Positions 26,048-34,789 of a stretch of DNA of 64,000 nucleotides are shown one piece after another (position 1 is the first letter of the stretch; the number at the start of each line of letters is the position of its first letter). The notes under the pieces are model-generated. The model made no database searches and was not told where the DNA came from. It saw only the letters and a list, made by a program, of their open reading frames with translations. The position numbers and the translations under genes are program-made. This DNA is from an uncultured Pseudomonadota bacterium (GTDB lineage Bacteria > Pseudomonadota > Gammaproteobacteria > Comchoanobacterales > Comchoanobacteraceae): positions 62,001 to 126,000 of the forward strand of contig CAJVZW010000001.1 of the NCBI GenBank assembly GCA_913020085.1, written 5' to 3'.

Positions 26048-26598
26048 CTTTGTTCTGGTATCTCATTTTTTTCTGGGCTGGCAGATGTCTTAGAGATTGA
26101 GAAAGGACAATCACATACTTCACCACGTGGAGTAACACAGTTATAAATCATAGTTGAATCACTTGGCTTAGAGGCTATCTCCCATAGCGGTAACGTAGGC
26201 TTACTGATGAGTACGGTCGTTGTTATCTTTACAGGAAATGTATCTTTTTGCATCCCCTCATAGAAGCAAATTAGACGACCCATCGCGCCAAGTGGGCTAC
26301 TCCATTGTGCCCCTGTAAAACGATCGATACGATCTACAAAAGACTCTGAATAAGCCTTCCAAGGGTCCTTTGCAGACCATTTCATTCCTTTCTTAACCAA
26401 TTCATTTGGTCGGGGACAATAAAATATGCCTCGGTTGATCATTTCGTTTTTAGATAGGCACGCCATGGGCTGCCTTTTAGGCTTTGGGGGAGTGTATACA
26501 GGGATTTTTATCTTAGGTTTCTCTGGTGGGAAAAAGAAGCTCATGGCAAATGATTGCTCGGTCAACAGGATAATTGTCAAGAATATAGCGTACAACAT
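26044..26598 (-). CDS. Secreted protein of unknown function
   Basis: A 184-residue exported protein: signal peptide MLYAIFLTIILLTEQSFA, then a proline- and lysine-rich stretch (PPEKPKIKIPVYTPPKPKRQP), then a folded part with several cysteines (ACLSKNE, IFYCPRPNE, LICFYEG, YNCVTPRGEVCDCPFS) that may form disulfides. The start at 26598 is preceded by AAGGA at 8 bases; an ATG at 26631 has no ribosome site and would precede the signal peptide with charged residues. It brings to mind the small periplasmic proteins of Legionellales such as the T4SS-associated EirA, but I cannot confirm family membership. Confidence 0.68.
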   Translation of the reverse strand: MLYAIFLTIILLTEQSFAMSFFFPPEKPKIKIPVYTPPKPKRQPMACLSKNEMINRGIFYCPRPNELVKKGMKWSAKDPWKAYSESFVDRIDRFTGAQWSSPLGAMGRLICFYEGMQKDTFPVKITTTVLISKPTLPLWEIASKPSDSTMIYNCVTPRGEVCDCPFSISKTSASPEKNEIPEQS

Positions 26599-26667
26599 AA
26601 CAGGATTCCTTGTGCGTATGTGATTCCGCATATATCATATCATTGAATTTTGTCTGGAAACAAGGCC

Positions 26668-28317
26668 ATGAGTAATATTGGGCACATTGAATTTAAGCAG
26701 AATCTTATTTGGGTTGAGCAGATCCATCCAGATGGGAGCTTAATAAATATTGTAAATCATGACCTTAAGAAGCAGCAGCGACCAACCTTTAATAAAATAA
26801 AATCACGCATTTATGGATATGGTGGAGGAGAGTTCACAGCGGTTGGAGATACAATATTTTGTTGCTCAGGTAAGGGTATTTTTACAAGCACAGAGTATGG
26901 TGAGGAAGAAGTTTTAACTGGCTGTTTTGGTGATTTAGTCAGTGCAGACAAAGTTTGGGCTGTGCAAGATTTTGGAGATCATGCTGGCTGGGTGATGATT
27001 GATCCCAAGGATTATACAATTAAATCATCTCAACTTGAGAGCAATCAGTTCATATCAAATATAGCGCCAAGGCCGGGTAATAGTAGTGATTTTGCATATA
27101 TTGTTTGGGAAGCGCCAAATATGCCCTGGGACTGCTCACAGATGGTTCTTAATATCAATCAGGTCGAGACAGTGATCAACAACCCTTATGGCAATAATAT
27201 TCAGCAAATAGATTGGATTGATAGCACCCAACTGGCATTAATTATGCAGGTTGACAATTGGTGGAATTTAGTGACTTTTAACATAAAAACCGGCCAATTC
27301 ACCAAACTGGTTATTCGAACAGCCGATATAAATGTTCCTTTGTGGCAAAGAGGTCAACGAACAATGTGGGCCAGTGGTCAGATGATTTTTTTCGTAGAGC
27401 AAACATCACCAGGGTGTGAGCGTATAATTAAATACGATCTTTTGGCAGGAAAAGAAGTAACTGTCCCTTGTAAATATGATCAGATTTCACAGCTTGCTGT
27501 GAATAATGGCAAGCTAGTTGTCCAAGGTGGAAGCCAATCTCATAAGGGAGGTATGTGCCTTCTGGAGGAAAATAACCAATATGATATCGTATGTGATCCC
27601 ATCAGCCCTGAATATGAGATAAGAAAAATTGGAGATAAGGTATGTGGTTGGCTTTATGAGATCAAATCGCCACGCGCCATTCTTATTTCGTGTCATGGTG
27701 GGCCAACAGGTCAGCACTCACTCACTGCGGACGATAAATTTAACGAGTTTGCCCGATCAGGCATTCTTTATGCTTCTCTTGACTACAGGGGCTCGACTGG
27801 AAGAGGGCAGCAGTTTAGAAATGAAATTTATAATGCTTGGGGGGTCGTTGATGTTGATGATTGTTGTTGGCTGATTGGTGAATTAAAAAGTAGATATCCA
27901 TCTTTACCTATTTTTCTTCGGGGCAATAGTGCTGGGGCGCTGACATGTATACTCACTGCAAGGCGTATCAAGATAGACGGGCTTATCATGCGCTATCCAG
28001 TAATTGATATAACTGAGCTTATGCAGCACACCCCAACGTTTGAAAGGGGTTATTTAAAGAGGTTACTTCCTGATGCTATTACGCATCTGGATTTAGTTGA
28101 TCAGATGGCAAATAGTTCAGCGGATGTGCTTATCCAGCAAGGGGATCAGGATCCGGTGGTTGCTATCAATGGAGTGAATAACGCTGTAAAGAGAATGCAG
28201 CAAAAGGGCCTGTCTGTGACATACTACATTTATAAGGGGGAGGGTCATGGCTTCAAAGCCAACGCTGCCAGAGATATTGCTGATAATAGAGAGCTAGAGT
28301 TTATTCTGTCTCGTTAA
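26668..28317 (+). CDS. S9-family prolyl oligopeptidase-like peptidase
   Basis: Predicted cytosolic serine peptidase of about 549 residues cleaving short peptides. The N-terminal half (to about 310) has repeated beta-sheet segments of a propeller; the C-terminal half is an alpha/beta hydrolase with HGGPTGQH oxyanion region, DYRGSTGRGQQFRNE, nucleophile serine in RGNSAGALTC, aspartate in QQGDQDPVV and histidine in GEGHGF. These are the marks of dipeptidyl/acylaminoacyl peptidases of family S9. ATG at 26668 with AAGG nearby; the in-frame TTG at 26650 is less likely. Overlaps xseA by 17 bases at the 3' end. Confidence 0.9.
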   Translation: MSNIGHIEFKQNLIWVEQIHPDGSLINIVNHDLKKQQRPTFNKIKSRIYGYGGGEFTAVGDTIFCCSGKGIFTSTEYGEEEVLTGCFGDLVSADKVWAVQDFGDHAGWVMIDPKDYTIKSSQLESNQFISNIAPRPGNSSDFAYIVWEAPNMPWDCSQMVLNINQVETVINNPYGNNIQQIDWIDSTQLALIMQVDNWWNLVTFNIKTGQFTKLVIRTADINVPLWQRGQRTMWASGQMIFFVEQTSPGCERIIKYDLLAGKEVTVPCKYDQISQLAVNNGKLVVQGGSQSHKGGMCLLEENNQYDIVCDPISPEYEIRKIGDKVCGWLYEIKSPRAILISCHGGPTGQHSLTADDKFNEFARSGILYASLDYRGSTGRGQQFRNEIYNAWGVVDVDDCCWLIGELKSRYPSLPIFLRGNSAGALTCILTARRIKIDGLIMRYPVIDITELMQHTPTFERGYLKRLLPDAITHLDLVDQMANSSADVLIQQGDQDPVVAINGVNNAVKRMQQKGLSVTYYIYKGEGHGFKANAARDIADNRELEFILSR

Positions 28318-29638
28318 TAACAGCAGTTTTTTCTCCATCTGCCCAGCGGAGCTTTACGGGCATCTTGGGAGTGACTTGATTCGCACTTGTTACAATTCTC
28401 CCATTGAGATCTTTTGTGATGACGTAGCCTCGCTCAAGGGTTCTTAGTGGACTAAGACTATCAAGCTGACAAGCCAGATGCTTTAATTTTTGCTGGTGAC
28501 GCTCAACTAATTGAATCGCTCCCCGTTTGAGTGACTCTTTCTGATTATTAACTAAGGCGGGCAAGGTGTCACTCAACCGTTTAATGGCATTGGACAGGCG
28601 TGTGAAAAGACGTTCGCAAACAAGATGGTGTGAGTCAATTTGATGGTTGATCCGCTGATTGATTTGCATTGCAAGTTGCTTAATTTTGCCCTCAAGTAAT
28701 GCAATTTTTTCCCGTGGATGGGTGAGTTGACCTGCCAGTGTGGAGAGGCGATTCTGCCTATTACTTATTTTATTAATCACTAGCAAGTGAAGTTGCCTTT
28801 GATATGTATCTAATAACTGCATCATCTCATTTTTTTCTGATGTGGCAGCTTCCGCTGCAGCAGATGGGGTGGGCGCTCTTAAATCTGAGACCCAATCGGA
28901 AATTGTAAAATCAATTTCATGGCCTACCCCTGAGACAATCGGAATAGGGCATTTAAAAATAGTGCGGGCCAGTTGCTCATCATTAAATGGCCATAGATCC
29001 TCAATTGAGCCACCTCCTCGGCATAAAATTAAAACGTCAGATGTATTGCGAGAGATGGCAAATTCAAGTGCTCTAATCAGTGACGGAGCAGCAGCATCCC
29101 CTTGAACAAATGCATTATATACCTCAATTTGAGCAATTGGATAACGTCGTTCGAGTACTGAGAGAACATCTTTAAGAGCAGCACCAGTACTGGAGGTAAT
29201 TACACCAATTACCGATGGATATATCGGTAACGACTTCTTGTGTTTTTCATCAAATAGCCCTTCTTTTTCAAGCCGAAGCTTGAGCGCTTTAAATGCTTGC
29301 TCAAGTGCGCCTGTGCCGGCATCTTGAACATCATATACAAGCAACTGGTATGATCCACGCTGCGGGTATAAGGTTAGCTTTGCGCGCAGCTGAACTTGCT
29401 GTCCATTTTCAAGTGTTGCTAATTGTTTCTGATATTGTCTAAAAAATGCACATGAAATTTGGCTTTTCTCATCTTTAAGTGAAAAATATATATGCCCTGA
29501 AGATGGTTGGCTGAGGTTGGATACCTCGCCCTCAATCCAAATGTGAGGGAAATTTGATTCCAATAAGTTTTTTGCAGATAGGTTAAGACCAGATACCGAG
29601 AGCGGTTTTGACTCGTTAGATGAATTTGAGTTAATCAT
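28301..29638 (-). CDS. xseA: Exodeoxyribonuclease VII large subunit
   Basis: Large subunit of the single-strand DNA exonuclease VII. An OB-fold domain at the N-terminus (IWIEGEVSNLSQPSSGHIYFSLKDE) is followed by the nuclease domain with VIGVITSSTGAALKDVLSVLERRYP, CRGGGSIEDLWPFNDEQLARTI and SGVGHEIDFTISDWVSDLRAPTPSAAAE, then a long coiled coil and a YVITKD end. From the ATG at 29638, with AGAAG upstream, it has 445 residues, close to E. coli (456); an upstream in-frame start at 29716 would add a basic extension. The small subunit xseB is not in the window. Confidence 0.94.
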   Translation of the reverse strand: MINSNSSNESKPLSVSGLNLSAKNLLESNFPHIWIEGEVSNLSQPSSGHIYFSLKDEKSQISCAFFRQYQKQLATLENGQQVQLRAKLTLYPQRGSYQLLVYDVQDAGTGALEQAFKALKLRLEKEGLFDEKHKKSLPIYPSVIGVITSSTGAALKDVLSVLERRYPIAQIEVYNAFVQGDAAAPSLIRALEFAISRNTSDVLILCRGGGSIEDLWPFNDEQLARTIFKCPIPIVSGVGHEIDFTISDWVSDLRAPTPSAAAEAATSEKNEMMQLLDTYQRQLHLLVINKISNRQNRLSTLAGQLTHPREKIALLEGKIKQLAMQINQRINHQIDSHHLVCERLFTRLSNAIKRLSDTLPALVNNQKESLKRGAIQLVERHQQKLKHLACQLDSLSPLRTLERGYVITKDLNGRIVTSANQVTPKMPVKLRWADGEKTAVINETE

Positions 29639-29792
29639 AAATCTTCTGGATGGTGCACTTATTCTTATGATCCTGATTGATAGAGGATATGTCAAACGAA
29701 AGGTTTGTTTGGGCAAAAATTACATGAAATTTTTAACTTTATGTTCCATTTCAATGAAAAGGAGTATATCCTTATGAGGTTAAAGGAGTAGT

Positions 29793-29981
29793 ATGGACGA
29801 TCAACAGGTGGATTTAAGACAAGAGGTTTCAAGAGAGCGTGATACCGTGCTTATTCATCCAGGTGAAAAAAAAGCGCTTTGTCGCTGTCTCCAATCAAAA
29901 AAAATGCCTTTCTGTGATGGTAGTCACCGTCAGCTTGATACCAAGATCGAGCCTGTCATCGTGGAGTGTAAAGATGGCTAA
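29793..29981 (+). CDS. CDGSH iron-sulfur domain protein
   Basis: A 62-residue protein with the C-x-C-x2-S-x3-P-x-C-D-G-S-H motif seen as CRCLQSKKMPFCDGSH, which binds a 2Fe-2S cluster through three Cys and one His (mitoNEET fold). Role probably redox or cluster transfer. AAAGGAG precedes the ATG. Its stop overlaps the start of the M23 peptidase gene by 8 bases. Confidence 0.92.
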   Translation: MDDQQVDLRQEVSRERDTVLIHPGEKKALCRCLQSKKMPFCDGSHRQLDTKIEPVIVECKDG

Positions 29982-31095
29982 ATGGTTATTGCCACTTCTC
30001 ATATTATCATCCGTATTTGCCGATACAGTCATCGTTCAAAAAGGGGATAACCTTACTACAGTTCTTCGGAAAGCAAAGCATAGTACTAAAGAAATTCATT
30101 CATGGATATACGATAGTAAACTGCCTGAGAAGCTCGGCGATATAGAGCCGGGTGATGAATTTAAATTTACGCGTAATGATCAAAATACCCAAATCACTTA
30201 CCACAGTAACCGTGGGAAATTAGTGAAATTTATAAGACTAAAGGACGGCAAGCTTGTCGTTGATACCCCCAATGACGCAAAGCCTGCGAAAAGATTTTTT
30301 AAAAGCTTCAATATCAAGCGTTCATTGACTGTTGATGGGAAGCGGGCAGGACTCACATATAATGTATTGCAGTCACTAGCGGATATATATGCATGGGAAG
30401 TTGATTTTACTAAGGATCTAAAAAAGGGTGATAGAATTCAGCTGATCTATGAACAAAAACAACTATCAGACGGATACTGGGGGGAGCAAGAAATTGTTTA
30501 TGCTAAAATTATCCAAACGGCAAAAAGTCGTGAGGCAATTCGGTATATCGACGAGGATAATCATATCGGTTATTACAATTCTCAAGGGCAGTCATTAACA
30601 CGAAGTTTTATGAGGGTTCCTATTGAATACACACGAATTAGTTCACCATTCTCTTTGCACCGACAACATCCAGTTTTTGGAAGCTCTCGACCTCATTCCG
30701 GAGTAGATCTTGCGGCTAAGCGAGGCACGCCGGTTTATGCAACCAGCGCTGGAAAAGTTGTTTTTCGAGGGAGAAAAGGCGGTTATGGTAAAGCAATTAT
30801 TATAAAACACGGTTCAAGGGTCACCACTTTATACGCTCATCTTGATCGATTTGCACGAAATATAACAAGAGGCACTAGTGTTACTGGTAAGCAGCTCATA
30901 GGCTATGTTGGTTCCACGGGCGTTGCCACCGGCCCACATATTCATTATGAATTCCGAATCGATAATGATCCAAAAGATCCAATGGCCATTCATTTGCCGC
31001 GCTCAAGACCTTTGGTCGGAATGAGTTATCTTCGGATGCTCGCTGAAAGACAGCAATGGTTGAGTATGGCAGTCAAACATAATGATCACATCTAA
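29974..31095 (+). CDS. M23-family murein peptidase (MepM-like)
   Basis: Periplasmic zinc endopeptidase that cuts peptide cross-links in peptidoglycan. From the ATG at 29974 (373 residues): signal peptide MAKWLLPLLILSSVFA, a region with QKGDNLTTVLRKA resembling a LysM/OapA-type binding segment, a middle domain, and a C-terminal LytM domain (about 225-330) with all zinc ligands: HSGVDLAA and HIHYEF, plus YAHLD. The start is chosen by the signal peptide and GGAG upstream. The anmK gene overlaps its end by 14 bases, linking wall cutting with recycling. Confidence 0.92.
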   Translation: MAKWLLPLLILSSVFADTVIVQKGDNLTTVLRKAKHSTKEIHSWIYDSKLPEKLGDIEPGDEFKFTRNDQNTQITYHSNRGKLVKFIRLKDGKLVVDTPNDAKPAKRFFKSFNIKRSLTVDGKRAGLTYNVLQSLADIYAWEVDFTKDLKKGDRIQLIYEQKQLSDGYWGEQEIVYAKIIQTAKSREAIRYIDEDNHIGYYNSQGQSLTRSFMRVPIEYTRISSPFSLHRQHPVFGSSRPHSGVDLAAKRGTPVYATSAGKVVFRGRKGGYGKAIIIKHGSRVTTLYAHLDRFARNITRGTSVTGKQLIGYVGSTGVATGPHIHYEFRIDNDPKDPMAIHLPRSRPLVGMSYLRMLAERQQWLSMAVKHNDHI

Positions 31096-32152
31096 TATTA
31101 TCGGAGTCATGTCTGGCTCTAGCTGTGATGGTGTCGATGTTTGGGTAACACATTCACAAAACTGCTCTCAAGAATTACAAGCAAAAACCTATGATTACCC
31201 AGATGCCTTAAAAGGGAAATTAATCGGATTACTGAAGGGACCCTTTTCTTATAATGAGTTGATCTGTGTTGAGAGGGAATATACCCAGTTCTTATTAGCG
31301 GTATTGAAGCCTTTGGTCGAACAGTTCGCACCTATTAGTTTAATTGGCATCCATGGTCATACCGTTTCGCATGATCCGATAAGTGACTTCGGTTCTTCAA
31401 AACAGTTATTACAGCCGGTTATCTTAGCAGAAGAATTAGGTTGTATGGTTGTTGCAGATTTTCGTCAAAGAGATATTGCTTTGGGGGGGCAAGGTGCACC
31501 GCTTGCTCCGCTTTATCATTCGTATCGGTTTAAGGATCATGCGAGTAATTTTGCGGTGGTTAATATTGGAGGCATTGCTAATATTTCCCATATTAAAAAT
31601 GGTAATGTTATCTCAGGTTATGATCTTGGGCCAGGAAATGCTCTGATGGATTATTGGGTATTAAAGCATTTTGATTTACCCTATGATAAGGATGGTAAGT
31701 TGGCCGCTAGAGGAAAAGTGATCTCATCGCTGCTAATTCAACTTAAAGCAGATGACTTTATAAAAAAAGCGGCGCCTAAAAGTATTCACAGAGATTATTT
31801 CAGTGGTGATTGGGTGCATGATTTGTTGGACATAAATTACAATCCATATGATGTGCTTCGAACACTGGCACAGTTCACCGTTGATATTATCTGTGAGAGT
31901 ATAGAGCACTCACAACAGCTAATTTTGGTCGGTGGCGGAGTACATAACCGGTTGATAGTGGATCTGATTGGAAAAAAAGCTAAGCCGTATATTCCAGAAG
32001 ATGTTGATTTTATTGAGGCACAGTTGGTTGCATGGCTAGCTGAAATGCGGTATCAGAATATTAAGCTGGATTATACACAAGTGACAGGTGCTAAAATACC
32101 AACTTGGTATGGGGAGATTTATTCGCCCTCAATGGATAATGTGGATGCCTAA
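31082..32152 (+). CDS. anmK: Anhydro-N-acetylmuramic acid kinase
   Basis: Opens and phosphorylates 1,6-anhydro-MurNAc recovered from old cell wall, giving MurNAc-6-phosphate (cytosol). The 356-residue kinase starts IIGVMSGSSCDGVDVW, the AnmK form of G-M-S-G-T-S-x-D-G, and contains GIHGHTVSHDP, ADFRQRDIALGGQGAPLAP, NIGGIANIS and GGGVHN. Start codon within the M23 gene. Converges on the DUF1460 amidase gene with a 24-base overlap. Confidence 0.95.
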   Translation: MITSNIIGVMSGSSCDGVDVWVTHSQNCSQELQAKTYDYPDALKGKLIGLLKGPFSYNELICVEREYTQFLLAVLKPLVEQFAPISLIGIHGHTVSHDPISDFGSSKQLLQPVILAEELGCMVVADFRQRDIALGGQGAPLAPLYHSYRFKDHASNFAVVNIGGIANISHIKNGNVISGYDLGPGNALMDYWVLKHFDLPYDKDGKLAARGKVISSLLIQLKADDFIKKAAPKSIHRDYFSGDWVHDLLDINYNPYDVLRTLAQFTVDIICESIEHSQQLILVGGGVHNRLIVDLIGKKAKPYIPEDVDFIEAQLVAWLAEMRYQNIKLDYTQVTGAKIPTWYGEIYSPSMDNVDA

Positions 32153-32962
32153 GTGCGTCGGATCGTCTTTTAAATGAATTCTTTTGATATAGCCTGAGAA
32201 GGATTCTTCAACTGTCGTGGCGCCATATTTAGCGTGACGAAAAATGAGGCGCTCCCCCTTTTTAACTAAGAATCCCATATGGGATACGGGAATAAAAACG
32301 CCATGTATACTTCCTACTGGCCAGCTTTCCCTGACATATTCGATAAGTACAATATTGGGAAGATGTGAGATAAAATCTTTTCTAATCTCCCCATTCGAAT
32401 CAATAATTTTATCATAGGGTATATAGGTCAATGTTGTTGAGTATGGCGGCATTTTAATGGCTTTCAAAAATAATCTGAAATCATTTTCAGTGCAGTTAGT
32501 CTTAGAGCAAAAATTGTTATATTGATCAACAAACCAGCGCCCTTTATGGACCATAAACTTTTTAGAACGAACCATATTTTCAGGGAAGAGATGGCTGGCA
32601 TCATGAGCGTTAAAATATTGCGCGAGTGCTGGATTGAAATCGATGGAGGTAAAGTGATTTCTTCCCCAAAAATCAAGAGATGCGGTATACCGAAGAGACA
32701 ACCAGTTTGAGTACCATTGCTTGGGGTCATTTGATGATAGTGCAAATGACATCATAACAAAGTTCATGCAGTCAGTAGAGTTTGCATCGAAGCTGATGCC
32801 CTTATCAAAGCCTATTGGGTCGTGTACAGATGAGAACAGGTAAGGAATACCCAGGTGAGAATGACTATATTGATCAACATTCTGCCAGTTTTTGTCAGAC
32901 ATTCCGTAGCAAATATTACAAAGTGCTGTTAATATGAGGATTCTAAAGCTGTGAGTAAGCAT
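32129..32962 (-). CDS. DUF1460 / N-acetylmuramoyl-L-alanine amidase-like exported protein
   Basis: A 277-residue exported cysteine-hydrolase-like protein. It has a signal peptide (MLTHSFRILILTALCNICYG), the candidate nucleophile in ANSTDCMNFVMMSF, a TSIDFNPA segment, and a histidine in VSHMGFLV followed by FRHAKYG. These fit the NlpC/P60-related DUF1460 family, members of which cleave peptidoglycan fragments. Lies between anmK and spmA. Its start codon overlaps the divergent spmA start region by 12 bases, so one of the two starts may be wrong. Confidence 0.82.
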   Translation of the reverse strand: MLTHSFRILILTALCNICYGMSDKNWQNVDQYSHSHLGIPYLFSSVHDPIGFDKGISFDANSTDCMNFVMMSFALSSNDPKQWYSNWLSLRYTASLDFWGRNHFTSIDFNPALAQYFNAHDASHLFPENMVRSKKFMVHKGRWFVDQYNNFCSKTNCTENDFRLFLKAIKMPPYSTTLTYIPYDKIIDSNGEIRKDFISHLPNIVLIEYVRESWPVGSIHGVFIPVSHMGFLVKKGERLIFRHAKYGATTVEESFSGYIKRIHLKDDPTHLGIHIIH

Positions 32963-33544
32963 GTGTTAAATTTGATTTGGCTGAGTATGATAATGCTATC
33001 AGCCATCTGCGGGTTGGTCAATGGCAGACTTGAAATGGTCTCTACTGCAATTTTAGAGTCATCAAAAAAAGGTTTTGATCTGGTGCTTAATTTGGGCGGC
33101 ATGATGATATTCTGGATGGGCTTAGTATGTATTGCTGAAAAATCAGGCTTGGTTGCAATCTTTGCAAGACAAATTAGACCAGTTTTACGGTTTTTATATC
33201 CCGATATTGATGAAGACTCCGATGTTATGGGAGATATAACAATGAATTTTGCTGCGAATATGCTTGGGCTAGGAAATGCCGCTACACCGTTTGGTATAAA
33301 GGCGATGGAAGGCCTACAGGCGATAAATAAGGATAAAGACGTAGCATCAGATGCCATGTGTATGCTTGTATGTATCAATAACTCATCAGTTCAGTTAATA
33401 CCTTTCACTGCGATGGCAATTTTGTCACAGGCGGGGGGGCTACATGTCACCGATGTGATCTTGACTTCTATTCTTGCAACCAGTGTGTCAACTTTCGTCG
33501 CAGTTGCCTTTTCAAAAATAATGATTAAGTGGAGTAAAAAGTGA
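32951..33544 (+). CDS. spmA: SpmA-like membrane protein (nucleoside recognition domain)
   Basis: A 197-residue integral membrane protein of the SpmA family. The Gate/nucleoside-recognition pattern is visible in LGGMMIFWMGLVCIAEKSG, MNFAANMLGLGNAATPFGIKAMEGLQ and CINNSSVQLIPFTAMAI. In Bacillus SpmA and SpmB affect spore dehydration; in Gram-negative bacteria the pair is widespread with unknown transport function. GTG start at 32951, or ATG at 32987 if the amidase gene needs the space. Overlaps spmB by 4 bases (GTGA). Confidence 0.87.
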   Translation: MSKHVLNLIWLSMIMLSAICGLVNGRLEMVSTAILESSKKGFDLVLNLGGMMIFWMGLVCIAEKSGLVAIFARQIRPVLRFLYPDIDEDSDVMGDITMNFAANMLGLGNAATPFGIKAMEGLQAINKDKDVASDAMCMLVCINNSSVQLIPFTAMAILSQAGGLHVTDVILTSILATSVSTFVAVAFSKIMIKWSKK

Positions 33545-34077
33545 TATTTGGTTTACCTGTAAGTGAGTTATCAGCAGCAATATTAGTTTTTTTCACAACA
33601 CTATTGCCTGCACATGGAATCTATAAAAAGGTTAATGTGTTTGATGAATTTGTCAAAGGAGGTAAGGCTGGAATCGAAGTGATTATTAAAATTGCTCCGT
33701 TCATAGTTGGAATGGTAACTGCTATTGGCATGCTTAGAGCATCCGGTTTTTTCACAAATATGAATGACATCATAGGCAGCATTTTAATTCAATATGGTGT
33801 GGATAGTGATTTGATCTCACTGGCGTTGATTCGTCCTTTTTCAGGCGCGGCTTCAAACGCGAATTTAGCCAGTATTGTTAGTGAGCATGGTCCTGACTCA
33901 ATGATCGCAAGAATTGCAGCAACAGTGATGGGCAGTACTGAAACTGTGTTTTATATTATCCCAGTTTATTTTGGGGCCGTTGCCATCAATCAGGTTCGCT
34001 TCACTATATGGGTGAGTTTGCTAGCTGATTTAGCAGGTTTTATTGCTGCAATTTACTTTTGTCATCTTCTATTATGA
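33541..34077 (+). CDS. spmB: SpmB-like membrane protein (nucleoside recognition domain)
   Basis: Partner of SpmA, 178 residues and mostly hydrophobic, with FVKGGKAGIEVIIKIAPFIVGMVTAIGMLRASG and a RPFSGAASNANLASIV motif typical of SpmB. GTG start overlapping the spmA stop. The end overlaps sodB by 6 bases. Confidence 0.88.
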   Translation: MIFGLPVSELSAAILVFFTTLLPAHGIYKKVNVFDEFVKGGKAGIEVIIKIAPFIVGMVTAIGMLRASGFFTNMNDIIGSILIQYGVDSDLISLALIRPFSGAASNANLASIVSEHGPDSMIARIAATVMGSTETVFYIIPVYFGAVAINQVRFTIWVSLLADLAGFIAAIYFCHLLL

Positions 34078-34659
34078 TTGCTGGATGTTCTCTTCCACAA
34101 ACTTCCAGTTGACTATTTCCCAGTAATTCTTTAGGTAATCAGGGCGGCTATTACGGGTGTCAATGTAGTATGCATGCTCCCAAACATCACAGGTTAGCAG
34201 TGGCTTGTTGCCATGAGAGAGAGGGATCCCAGCGTTTGACAGGGGCTCAATAATTAATTTTTGATCAGGTGTCATACTTAACCATACCCATCCAGATCCA
34301 AAAAGAGACAGCGCCTCTTTTGTAAACTGATCCTTAAATGTATCAAAACTCCCAAAATGTTCACTAATTGTGTGGATCAGTGATTCAGATGGCTTATTGC
34401 CAGCAGGGGCAAGGCAGTCCCAGTAAAATGTGTGATTTATGATCTGAGCTGCGTTATTAAAGATGGCACCGGTTGGATGGTCAAGAATGATTTTGGGTAG
34501 GTCGTCGTTATTTAGTGAAGCACTTGTATCCATTAGTCCGTTGAGCTTGTCAACATACGTGGCATGATGTTTACCGTAGTGATAGTTTAATGTCTCCTCG
34601 CTTATATAGGGGGCGAGAGCATTTGCAGCATAGGGCAGTGGAGAGAGAGTAAAAGACAT
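34072..34659 (-). CDS. sodB: Iron superoxide dismutase
   Basis: Converts superoxide to peroxide and oxygen. From the ATG at 34659 (195 residues) it starts MSFTLSPLPYAANALAPYIS. Metal ligands are seen in LNYHYGKHHATYVDKLN (His26 region), IINHTFYWDCL, and CDVWEHAYYIDTRNSRPDYL (Asp and His). FGSGWVWL and the A-Q-I-I-N-H context suggest the iron form. AAGG lies 8 bases before the start; an in-frame ATG at 34713 would add an atypical extension. Divergent from a peroxiredoxin gene, a sensible oxidative-stress pair. Confidence 0.95.
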   Translation of the reverse strand: MSFTLSPLPYAANALAPYISEETLNYHYGKHHATYVDKLNGLMDTSASLNNDDLPKIILDHPTGAIFNNAAQIINHTFYWDCLAPAGNKPSESLIHTISEHFGSFDTFKDQFTKEALSLFGSGWVWLSMTPDQKLIIEPLSNAGIPLSHGNKPLLTCDVWEHAYYIDTRNSRPDYLKNYWEIVNWKFVEENIQQS

Positions 34660-34789
34660 AGCAACAACCTTAAAATTTACAATTAAAATACCTGTTAAAT
34701 TAAATAATATCAAGGGATAACTCGCAGATTAGCTTGACAAATTGGTGTATCTTAGCGAGTATGTACACAACTTAATACAGGATATTTTT

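Noticed and set aside
29774-29791. Five-codon ORF (MRLKE) with its own AAGGAG just before the CDGSH gene, as a leader peptide.
   Set aside because: No attenuator-like structure or regulatory codons; probably chance near a strong ribosome site.
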